Origin: Prevotella brunnea
GTDB taxonomy: Bacteria > Bacteroidota > Bacteroidia > Bacteroidales > Bacteroidaceae
Length of the DNA: 64,000 bases
Direction of reading: 5' to 3'
Assembly (NCBI RefSeq): GCF_008016795.1
Contig: NZ_SDIK01000056.1
Span: 1 to 64,000, forward strand
In this document: in pieces, positions 45,250-52,671 of the stretch
Layout of the letters: each line of letters starts with the position of its first letter
How positions within the stretch are numbered: position 1 is the first letter of the stretch
Made by a program: the position numbers and the translations under genes
Notes under the pieces: model-generated
Seen by the model: only the letters and a program-made list of their open reading frames with translations
What the model was told of the DNA's origin: nothing
Database searches by the model: none

Positions 45250-48057
45250 TTAAAACTTATAGATGGCAGAGAATCCGATGTTGTGTCCGGGTCGGTAAGA
45301 CCGGGTTACTTCTTCCACCTTGCGATAGGTTCCGTCGGCGTAGGTAACGTCGGCAAACTGTTTGTAGTTCACCTTTTGTGCGAGCAGGTCGCGCAGGCTT
45401 AGTTTCAGTTCCCAGTGTTTTCCGAACTTCTTTGATGCCGTGAGGTCTATGACGTCGCGTGGCATTTCGTAGCTATCGGGTACGCGAGAGTTCACGTCGT
45501 TGCCCGAAGTTGTTCCTTCGCTGCGTCCCACTCCTATGATGCGTTTTCCTATTCTGTTGTAGAGCAGCGAAACGTTCCATCCATATTTCTCGTTGATGTA
45601 GAAGAAGCCTGAGTTGATGAGGTAAGGCGATTGTCCCTGCATGGGTCGGTTTGCTTCTTTTGCTCCTGCTTCGAAGTTCACTTTCGACTTGATGAGTGCG
45701 CCGTTGAACGACCAGCTGAAGTCGGGCAGTCCCATGAAGTCGAGTCTTTTTCTGATGTCGAGTTCCACTCCGTAGCTGTTTGCCGATTGTGCGTTCTTGT
45801 AGGAATAGATGAGGTCTGTTCCTCCCGACACGGTGTAGGTCCATTCTATTGGCGAATCGAAGTGTTTGTAGAAAGCTGCCAATGATATGATTTCGCTTTT
45901 TCCGGGATAGAACTCGTAGCGCAAGTCGATGTTGTCCACGTAGCAGTTTTTCAGTTTCGCGTTACCTTGTACGTTGGAGGCGAGGTCGAAGTCGTAGAAT
46001 ACGGATGATGACACTTCTCTGAATTCGGGTCGGTTGATGCTTCTTCCGTAGGATGCTCTCAACTGGTGTTGTTCGTTGAATTTATACGTGGCGTTGAGTG
46101 ATGGGAAGAAGTCGTTGTTCTTGTAATATGTGCTTACATGGCTCACTTCTGTGTCTTTTGCGTTCGAGATGAGTTCCATGTTGTTGTGTTCAAATCGGAC
46201 ACCGGCGTAGATACCGAGTTTCCCAAAGGGGAGAGAGACCGACAGGTAGCCTGCGCCTAAAGTATTGTGTCCGATGTAGTCGTTGCGCATGTTCATCTGT
46301 TCGAGCAGATAGAGTTTGTCGCTGCCAAAGTTGTTGGGATTGCTGAGCAGTTCTGTCATGTCCATGTAGCGGAATCCCATTGGCATATTGTTGTCGGAAG
46401 CGTCCCAGTTGTAGATGAACTCGCGGGTATCGTAGTCGCGGGTTCGGTATTCCGCGTAGGCTCCCGCCTGCACTATGGGTTCAAAGTTGCCGAAGGCAAA
46501 GTGGTGTTTGTCGTTCACTCCTGCCGAGACGATGTGTTCGTTGAGTCTTGTCCATTCTCTCGATATGTCGTTTCCCGTGGTCAGTGCCATTCGTCCTGTT
46601 TCTATGGCGTCGTCGGTGAGGTAGCGACGGCGGTCGGGAATCATGCGATTGGCGTAGGCGTAGCCGACGTTCCAGTCCAATTCATCGTTTTTTATGGTGT
46701 GTTTCCCGGTGAATTGTGTGTTGTAGGTTGCACGACTTCTGTAATAGTATTCTGCCGAATGTTCTTGGTTTGATTGTGCGCTGATTCCTTCTCTCCACGT
46801 GTATCGACTGTTGCCTATTTGGTTAAAGATGTTCTTGAACTGAAACTTGTTCAATCCGTTGGCAGTGAGAAATGTGAGGTTGAGCATGGCTCCGAGTCGT
46901 ACGTTGTGGTTGTACTGGTCGTCTAAGGAGTGGCGCAAGTAGTTCTGTTGGTCGTTTTGTGCATCGTAGATGCCGAAGAGGTTGTTTTCCATTCCTCTGT
47001 AAGCGCGCGTTTCGTTGCTGTAGTTCATCATTGCAATCAGTCCCATGCGGTGTTCGCCCAGGTTCCAGCGGTGGTTCCAGTTCAGTGCCATCTTCAGGTC
47101 GCCGAATGGTTGTCGGGTGTGTGTTGTCCAGTCGTTGTTCAGTTCGTTGCCCATCAGGTCGATGCGCTCGTTTCCAAAGTTGTTGAGGTGTGCCCGGAAT
47201 CCTCCGCCGAGCATTCGTTTCCCACTGTCGAAGCCGAGGAAGTCGGTGCCCGACCCTTTGTAATACTTAAAGTCCTGAAAAGCCGACTGGGTGTTCCAGT
47301 TTCCGCCGAGAAGTGCGCTGAACGAGTTTTCTGTTGGGATTTCCTTCGTATTGACGATGATGAATCCTCCGCTGTAGTCGGCAGGATATTCCGGTGCCGG
47401 TGTTTTGACGATGGTGAGGTTGTCGATTTGCGAACTTGGGATGATGTCGAACGAGAAAGCCCTTGAGTCGGCTTCCGAGCTGGGCACTGCTCCACCATTT
47501 ATCCACACGTTGTTGTAGCGTTGCGACAGTCCGCGCACCATGACGAATTTATCCTCTATGAGGCTCACGCCCGGTATGCGTCTTATCACCTCGCCGGCGT
47601 TGGAATCCTGAGTTCTACTTATTTCTTGTGCCGATATGTTGCTCACTATGACGGAGCTGTTTTTCACCACCTGAATCATCGCTTGTTCGGTGTTGCGCCT
47701 TGCAACTGCCGTAACCGATACTTCCTGTAGTTGTTTCTCGTCAGTCTCCAGAGCCACTTTCAACATCTTATCTGCTCCTGAAGCCTGCGTTTCAACTCCG
47801 TCAATTTTTTTTGTTTTGTATCCCACATACCTCACAATGAGGTTGTATTTTCCCGCTTTCAAGTCGGTGATGGTGAAGTTTCCGTCGATGTCGGTAACTG
47901 CCACCGGTTTGTCGCCCTCAATTTCTATGGTGGCGCCAATGATGGGAAGATTGGTCTTCGCCTCGTAAACATTTCCGATGATTTCCTGCGCTTGCAGCCG
48001 CAAAACTCCGATAAGGAGCAAGAGTGCCGCGAAAAATCCCCTTTTCATACAATTCAT
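45250..48057 (-). CDS. TonB-dependent outer-membrane receptor with carboxypeptidase-like N-terminal domain
   Basis: The roughly 935-residue receptor has a signal peptide (MKRGFFAALLLLIGVLRLQA, from 48048, or three residues longer from 48057), a carboxypeptidase-regulatory-like domain (EIIGNVYEAKTNLPIIGATIEI), a TonB plug (ISRTQDSNAGEVIRRIPGVSLIEDKFVMVRGLSQRYNNVWINGGAVP) and a 22-strand-type barrel ending RPGHNIGFSAIYKF with a terminal Phe. It differs from SusC proteins and has no SusD partner. The in-frame ATG at 48093 coincides with the -7 box, so it is excluded. Confidence 0.93.
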   Translation of the reverse strand: MNCMKRGFFAALLLLIGVLRLQAQEIIGNVYEAKTNLPIIGATIEIEGDKPVAVTDIDGNFTITDLKAGKYNLIVRYVGYKTKKIDGVETQASGADKMLKVALETDEKQLQEVSVTAVARRNTEQAMIQVVKNSSVIVSNISAQEISRTQDSNAGEVIRRIPGVSLIEDKFVMVRGLSQRYNNVWINGGAVPSSEADSRAFSFDIIPSSQIDNLTIVKTPAPEYPADYSGGFIIVNTKEIPTENSFSALLGGNWNTQSAFQDFKYYKGSGTDFLGFDSGKRMLGGGFRAHLNNFGNERIDLMGNELNNDWTTHTRQPFGDLKMALNWNHRWNLGEHRMGLIAMMNYSNETRAYRGMENNLFGIYDAQNDQQNYLRHSLDDQYNHNVRLGAMLNLTFLTANGLNKFQFKNIFNQIGNSRYTWREGISAQSNQEHSAEYYYRSRATYNTQFTGKHTIKNDELDWNVGYAYANRMIPDRRRYLTDDAIETGRMALTTGNDISREWTRLNEHIVSAGVNDKHHFAFGNFEPIVQAGAYAEYRTRDYDTREFIYNWDASDNNMPMGFRYMDMTELLSNPNNFGSDKLYLLEQMNMRNDYIGHNTLGAGYLSVSLPFGKLGIYAGVRFEHNNMELISNAKDTEVSHVSTYYKNNDFFPSLNATYKFNEQHQLRASYGRSINRPEFREVSSSVFYDFDLASNVQGNAKLKNCYVDNIDLRYEFYPGKSEIISLAAFYKHFDSPIEWTYTVSGGTDLIYSYKNAQSANSYGVELDIRKRLDFMGLPDFSWSFNGALIKSKVNFEAGAKEANRPMQGQSPYLINSGFFYINEKYGWNVSLLYNRIGKRIIGVGRSEGTTSGNDVNSRVPDSYEMPRDVIDLTASKKFGKHWELKLSLRDLLAQKVNYKQFADVTYADGTYRKVEEVTRSYRPGHNIGFSAIYKF

Positions 48058-48090
48058 CTTTTTTGCTTTTCGTATTTTAATTTGTCGCTG

Positions 48091-48098
48091 CAAAAGTA
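48091..48098 (-). promoter_or_regulatory. promoter of the TonB receptor operon
   Basis: TACTTTTG is read on the minus strand, 33-42 bp before the candidate starts. No Fur-like operator was recognised. Confidence 0.6.
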
Positions 48099-48336
48099 CG
48101 GACGTTGTGTTAAAGAAAAATTAACAAGATGTGAATAGGTTTTTACGTCTTTGTTACGAATTTGTTGCAAACGTTACAAAGTTGTGAAGCGTGGTGTTCG
48201 TTTGATTTTTGTAATAAAATGCAGAACTTCTCCGCAGTTCACGCGGAAGAAGAAGCATGATGAAAATATTTTACTTCCGAGGATTGATTACATGGTTTGT
48301 AACTTATTGATACACAGAACCATAAAAATTGGGATG

Positions 48337-48419
48337 CAAAAGCTTACCTTTTGTCTTGCAAAAGCTCACCTTTTGACAGCCGATAGCTTAGCTTTTAGAA
48401 GGCAATGGCTTAGCTTTTG
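48337..48419. repeat. short palindrome array (H), four units
   Basis: Units start at 48337, 48359, 48381 and 48403, exactly 22 bp apart: CAAAAGCTTACCTTTTG, CAAAAGCTCACCTTTTG, CGATAGCTTAGCTTTTAG and CAATGGCTTAGCTTTTG. It lies between two divergent genes, so it cannot be a shared 3'-end signal. Other than this and two promoters the gap shows nothing. Confidence 0.85.
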
Positions 48420-48562
48420 CAAGTTGTTGCGGAAGTTTCTTTACAAACTTGCTCCTTGACAGGCAAAAAAACAAGAGGTTTGCCTCCATGACGGACAAGG
48501 ATGGCGAAGGGGGAAATGAAAAAAATAATGCGGGAACGGCTGATTTTTACGGAAAATGTGAT

Positions 48563-48570
48563 TATCTTTG
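48563..48570 (+). promoter_or_regulatory. promoter of yaaA
   Basis: TATCTTTG lies 94 bp before the yaaA start. No OxyR-type site was recognised. Confidence 0.65.
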
Positions 48571-48664
48571 TAAATTCAAAACATAACCACTACGCGGACA
48601 TAATGGTCATGGGGAGGGAAAAATTCCATGACACACGAGCGTAAAAACAACAGAAAACAGAACC

Positions 48665-49462
48665 ATGCAGATTATTTTGGCTTCGGCAAAGATTATGAAC
48701 CCGGATAAAGAACGCTACGAGCAAGGGGCATTGCCACCCACCTCGGAACCGCCTTTCCTGCGTGCGGCGGAACGTTTCGCGCAAGAGATGGCAGGACGGT
48801 CGGTGGAAGAGCTGCAGGCAGAACTGAAGTGCAACCGCCAATTGGCAGCAGAGACGAAGTTGCGCTATCAGGAGTTCCCCAACCCGAATTGCAGGCTGCC
48901 CGCCGTGTTGGCTTACTTCGGGCAGGCGTACAAATGTCTGGACGCCGCATCGCTCAACGCCGACGACCTGCTTTTTGCCAACCGCCGACTGTGGATTCTC
49001 AGCTTTCTCTATGGCATGTTGCGCCCCCTGAACCACATTCACCCCTACCGCATGGAAGGAAAGGTAATGACGGGCGTGTCAGCCGGCAGAACCATGTTTG
49101 AATATTGGAAACCGGTGCTCACCGATTTCCTCATCGACAACGTGAAAGCCGATGATGGCATCTTGGTGCATCTTGCCACGGCGGAATATCAACAACTCTT
49201 CGATTGGAAACGCGTGCTGAGCGAGGTGTGTGTCGTTCAGCCACGCTTCTACGTGCAAAAAGGCGACGAACTGAAGAATATTACCGTCTATGCGAAGAGC
49301 TGTCGGGGAGCCATGACGCGCCACATCATCAGAAATCGCGCCACACTGCCGGAACAACTCACCGACTTTGAATACAACGGCTTCCGCATCGTGCCACGCA
49401 GCGTGGGCGAGACCCTGCCGAAAAGCGGACCGGTGGAATGGCTGTGGACGGCACAGGGATGA
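48665..49462 (+). CDS. yaaA: peroxide stress protein YaaA (UPF0246)
   Basis: This 265-residue DUF328/UPF0246 protein starts MQIILASAKIMNP and has the family blocks LLFANRRLWILSFLYGMLRPLNHIHPYRMEG (usually 'YGLLRPLD.I.PYRLEM') and RGAMTRHIIRNRATLPEQLTDFEYNGF. In E. coli YaaA lowers damage from hydrogen peroxide by limiting free iron and binds DNA. It is followed, in convergent orientation, by a 37-residue gene. Rubrerythrin, another peroxide-defence protein, is 0.9 kb downstream. Confidence 0.94.
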   Translation: MQIILASAKIMNPDKERYEQGALPPTSEPPFLRAAERFAQEMAGRSVEELQAELKCNRQLAAETKLRYQEFPNPNCRLPAVLAYFGQAYKCLDAASLNADDLLFANRRLWILSFLYGMLRPLNHIHPYRMEGKVMTGVSAGRTMFEYWKPVLTDFLIDNVKADDGILVHLATAEYQQLFDWKRVLSEVCVVQPRFYVQKGDELKNITVYAKSCRGAMTRHIIRNRATLPEQLTDFEYNGFRIVPRSVGETLPKSGPVEWLWTAQG

Positions 49463-49475
49463 GCCACGCGAAACG

Positions 49476-49589
49476 TTACGCCTGCTTGCGCTTCGCCTCG
49501 AGAGCCTTGCGCCGAGTGTCGCGTATCTGCTGCAAACGCAGGGTGAGCGTGGTGCCCACCTCTTGATTCTTGGTAATTAACTTTTCCAT
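49476..49589 (-). CDS. 37-residue basic small protein
   Basis: MEKLITKNQEVGTTLTLRLQ continues as QIRDTRRKALEAKRKQA. It has no signal peptide and no membrane segment, and is a strongly basic, helix-forming chain. Support comes from its context: a -7 box TATCTTTG on the same strand (49631-49624) about 34 bp upstream, an AAGGAAAAG ribosome-binding site 2 bases before the ATG, and a frame that stops 13 bp short of the convergent yaaA stop. Its function is unknown. A nucleic-acid-binding or ribosome-associated role would suit the charge, but this is a guess. Confidence 0.6.
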   Translation of the reverse strand: MEKLITKNQEVGTTLTLRLQQIRDTRRKALEAKRKQA

Positions 49590-49623
49590 TGCTTTTCCTT
49601 TTTTTTATTCTTCCAAACGTTCG

Positions 49624-49631
49624 CAAAGATA
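49624..49631 (-). promoter_or_regulatory. promoter of the 37-residue gene
   Basis: TATCTTTG is read on the minus strand, 34 bp before the ATG at 49589. Confidence 0.6.
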
Positions 49632-49786
49632 GCCCGGATTGGATTTGCCGACAAGCATTTCAGACGGTTTTCAGCCTTTCACCACTGTTTTTTTGATGTG
49701 CGTCAATACATTTGACCTACATCAAGAAAAACAGCATGACAGCCATGCGCAAACGCAAAATCATTGCCCGACTGCCTTTATTTCAT

Positions 49787-49794
49787 TACCTTTG
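49787..49794 (+). promoter_or_regulatory. promoter of the 28-residue membrane protein gene
   Basis: TACCTTTG lies 76 bp before the ATG at 49871. The leader contains a 7-bp hairpin (GCGTGTC / GACGCGC, 49829-49847) directly before the ribosome-binding site region. Confidence 0.7.
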
Positions 49795-49870
49795 CACCGA
49801 GTTAATAAGTGAATAAAAAATAACCGCGTGTCAAAGGGACGCGCACAGAAAAGAAGAAAGGACAACAATC

Positions 49871-49957
49871 ATGTTTACATTTGGAGTTTTAACCACATTG
49901 GCAGCCGTAGTTGCCGAAGTCATCATCATGTCAAAGAAGGACAATTTCGACAGATAA
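49871..49957 (+). CDS. 28-residue single-helix membrane protein
   Basis: The product is MFTFGVLTTLAAVVAEVIIM followed by SKKDNFDR: one hydrophobic helix (residues 2-20) and a charged tail, with the Lys pair on the likely cytoplasmic side. The unit is complete in itself: a promoter at 49787, an AGAAAGGA ribosome-binding site 6 bases before ATG, an ATG-to-TAA frame, and a strong terminator at 49985. No other gene lies in the unit. Very small membrane proteins of this type often bind and tune a larger transporter or stress system, but no partner is evident. The presence of all signals makes a chance frame unlikely. Confidence 0.75.
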   Translation: MFTFGVLTTLAAVVAEVIIMSKKDNFDR

Positions 49958-49984
49958 ACATCCATATATATGGATTAATTAATG

Positions 49985-50025
49985 TGGGAGGACACGCAAC
50001 CGGCGAGTCCTCCCATATTCTTTTT
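49985..50025 (+). terminator. terminator of the 28-residue gene
   Basis: TGGGAGGAC (49985-49993) pairs perfectly with GTCCTCCCA (50007-50015), followed by TATTCTTTTT. Confidence 0.9.
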
Positions 50026-50159
50026 CCGCATCCACACAAAGAACACAGCGCACACAACCGGGAAAAGGGAAGAAAAAAGAAATTATTTAGTTTCCGTCTA
50101 TATTGAGAAGAAAGACCGAAAAGAAACCAAAATAATTATGAAATGTGAAAGAAATATCG

Positions 50160-50167
50160 TAAATTTG
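50160..50167 (+). promoter_or_regulatory. promoter of the rubrerythrin gene
   Basis: TAAATTTG gives a leader of about 180 nt before the ATG at 50351. The leader shows no recognised riboswitch. Confidence 0.6.
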
Positions 50168-50350
50168 CAGATGAAAAAACATTGTAAAGATTACAAATAT
50201 CGAGACGCAACACGCTGAAGTTGCCTGAGGCAGATTTATCGCTCCGCCTCGCGCGCCCGACAATCACCCAACAATGAAGCCACGCTCCCCGCGAGAGAGG
50301 AGAAAGGCAAAAAACAAGAAACAACAAACTCATTCAAATACAAAAACATT

Positions 50351-51004
50351 ATGAAGAAAAAATTTATTTGCACCGCTTGCGGATACATGTACGAAGGTGC
50401 CGAAGCACCCGCAGAATGTCCCGTTTGCCACGCTAAGGCAGACAAGTTCAAGGAGTTCAACCCATCTGCCCTGAAAGGAACAAAGACAGAAGCCAACCTC
50501 CAAGCAGCATTCGCCGGTGAGAGTCAGGCTCACACCAAATACCAATACTACGCTTCGAAAGCTCGCAAAGACGGCTACGTACAGATGTCGGACATCTTCA
50601 TGGAGACCGCTCGCAACGAGAAAGAACACGCAAAACTCTGGTTCAAGTTCCTGCACGAGGGCGATATCCCCTCCACCGACCGCAACCTGAGCGACGCAGC
50701 AGCAGGCGAGAACTACGAATGGACCGATATGTATGAGCGCATGGCAAAAGAAGCCATGGAAGAAGGCTTCCCCGAAATCGCCGTGAAGTTCCGAAAGGTA
50801 GGCGACATAGAGAGAAAACATGAGGAACGCTACCGCAAACTGTTGAAAAACATCGCCGACAAAGCAGTATTCGCAAAGGACGGCTCCGCCGTATGGCAGT
50901 GCATCAACTGCGGACATATCGTAGTGGGCAAACAAGCACCGGAAGTATGCCCCGTTTGCGACCATCCACAGAGCTTCTTCCAAGTAGCTCCGGAAAACTT
51001 CTAA
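50351..51004 (+). CDS. rubrerythrin with rubredoxin-like domains at both ends
   Basis: Rubrerythrin reduces hydrogen peroxide at a di-iron centre. The 217-residue protein starts with a rubredoxin-like knuckle pair ([22 protein letters not shown]), then the four-helix di-iron domain ([45 protein letters not shown]), then a second rubredoxin-like domain ([25 protein letters not shown]). Classical rubrerythrin has only the C-terminal one (about 190 residues); 'reverse' forms have it at the N-terminus. Having both suggests an extra electron entry site. It is monocistronic, with its own terminator. Confidence 0.93.
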   Translation: MKKKFICTACGYMYEGAEAPAECPVCHAKADKFKEFNPSALKGTKTEANLQAAFAGESQAHTKYQYYASKARKDGYVQMSDIFMETARNEKEHAKLWFKFLHEGDIPSTDRNLSDAAAGENYEWTDMYERMAKEAMEEGFPEIAVKFRKVGDIERKHEERYRKLLKNIADKAVFAKDGSAVWQCINCGHIVVGKQAPEVCPVCDHPQSFFQVAPENF

Positions 51005-51036
51005 TCCATCAGTGTTGAAACATGAACATCAATCTT

Positions 51037-51066
51037 GCCGCGTCCCGTCTGGACGCGGCTTTTTTC
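51037..51066 (+). terminator. terminator of the rubrerythrin gene
   Basis: GCCGCGTCC (51037-51045) pairs perfectly with GGACGCGGC (51051-51059), followed by six T bases. Confidence 0.92.
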
Positions 51067-51243
51067 GCTCATCAGACAAACCAACACCGAACGGCAATGA
51101 CCCGAAATCAAGTGCCGAAACGCAATGCCGCTTGTACCGGAAAACACAACGTCGAAACACGGAATTTAACCCGGTTCGCAAAGTCCGACAACCGAGAAAA
51201 AAAGATTACGCGAAATTTTCGTGCATTTCAAATATATTTTTCG

Positions 51244-51251
51244 TAACTTTG
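51244..51251 (+). promoter_or_regulatory. promoter of serS
   Basis: TAACTTTG lies 35 bp before the ATG at 51287, which excludes the in-frame ATG at 51221. Confidence 0.7.
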
Positions 51252-51286
51252 TTTCCCAAATAGGAAATCATAACATAAAAAGAAAC

Positions 51287-52573
51287 ATGCTTACATTAAA
51301 GCTCATCAGTGAGGAAACGGAACGTGTGATAAAAGGGCTTGAAAAAAAGCACTTTACCAACGCGCGCAAAACCATAGAAAAAGTATTGGAACTCGACAGA
51401 CTTCGTCGCACCAACCAACAACAACTCGACAGCGGAAAACAACAACAAAACCAACTCTCAAGGCAGATTGGCGGATTGATGAAGGAAGGAAAGAAAAACG
51501 AAGCAGAAGAAATAAAAAACAAAGTGGCAGAACTGAAAGCCACTGACAAGACACTTCGCGAGGAAATGGAAAAGGCACAAAATGCCCTAAACGAAGTGCT
51601 GCTCACCATTCCGAACATCCCCAACGATGACGTACCGGAGGGAAAAGACGCTTCCGACAACGTGGTGGTGAAAGAAGGAGGCACAAAACCCATCTTCAAC
51701 GAAAAGGCATTGTGCCACTGGGACTTGTGCAAGAAGTTCAATCTCGTGGACTTCGACCTCGGAGTGAAAATCACCGGAGCGGGATTCCCCATATATATAG
51801 GTAAGATGGCACGACTGCAACGTGCGCTGGAAGCATTCTTCCTCGATGAAGCACGCAAGAGCGGATACTTGGAAATACAACCCCCGCTACTCGTCAATCA
51901 GGCATCAGGACTCGGCACGGGACAATTGCCCGACAAAGAAGGACAGATGTATCACGCACAGACCGACGACCTCTACCTCATTCCCACCGCAGAAGTACCC
52001 GTTACCAACATCTTCCGCGACGAAATCCTCGAAGAAGAACAGCTTCCCGTGAAACGTTGCGCCTATTCGTCGTGCTTCCGACGCGAAGCAGGTAGCTACG
52101 GCAAAGACGTACGCGGACTGAACAGGCTGCATCAGTTCGATAAAGTGGAGATTGTACGCATCGACACACCACAACATTCCTACCAATCGCTCGCCGAAAT
52201 GCTCGACCACGTGGAAAGACTGCTCCAAAAATTGGAACTCCCCTATCACATCCTGCGACTTTGCGGCGGCGACATGAGCTTCACTTCAGCCATCTGCTAC
52301 GACTTCGAAGTATGGAGCGCGGCACAAGAACGCTGGCTGGAAGTAAGTTCCGTGTCCAACTTCGAAAACTATCAGGCCAACCGCCTGCACTGTCGTTACC
52401 GCCGCTCGGCAGACAAAAAGATAGAACTCTGTCACACCCTCAATGGTTCGGCATTGGCATTGCCCCGCATCGTGGCAGCCATCATTGAGAACAACCAGAC
52501 AGCTGAAGGCATTCGAGTGCCGAAAGTACTCGTACCCTACTGCGGATTCGAGTTGCTTGACGACAAGAACTGA
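51287..52573 (+). CDS. serS: seryl-tRNA synthetase
   Basis: This 428-residue class II synthetase has an N-terminal coiled-coil arm (residues about 30-105) that grips the long variable arm of tRNA-Ser. The catalytic core has motif 1 (ARKSGYLEIQPPLLVNQ), motif 2 (CFRREAGSYGKDVRGLNRLHQFDKVE) and motif 3 (NGSALALPRIVAAIIENNQT). Length and order are standard. The Met at 51287 was chosen from the promoter and the usual start (MLTLKLI). The Nfn-like gene follows 98 bp later on the same strand. Confidence 0.98.
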   Translation: MLTLKLISEETERVIKGLEKKHFTNARKTIEKVLELDRLRRTNQQQLDSGKQQQNQLSRQIGGLMKEGKKNEAEEIKNKVAELKATDKTLREEMEKAQNALNEVLLTIPNIPNDDVPEGKDASDNVVVKEGGTKPIFNEKALCHWDLCKKFNLVDFDLGVKITGAGFPIYIGKMARLQRALEAFFLDEARKSGYLEIQPPLLVNQASGLGTGQLPDKEGQMYHAQTDDLYLIPTAEVPVTNIFRDEILEEEQLPVKRCAYSSCFRREAGSYGKDVRGLNRLHQFDKVEIVRIDTPQHSYQSLAEMLDHVERLLQKLELPYHILRLCGGDMSFTSAICYDFEVWSAAQERWLEVSSVSNFENYQANRLHCRYRRSADKKIELCHTLNGSALALPRIVAAIIENNQTAEGIRVPKVLVPYCGFELLDDKN

Positions 52574-52671
52574 CCCTTCTGAGGACATTCCCTTTCCACA
52601 AAAACATCAACCCCACTCCACGATTAGCACCAAAAATGCCAACCGGGAGCGAAAAGGACAAAGAAAATATC

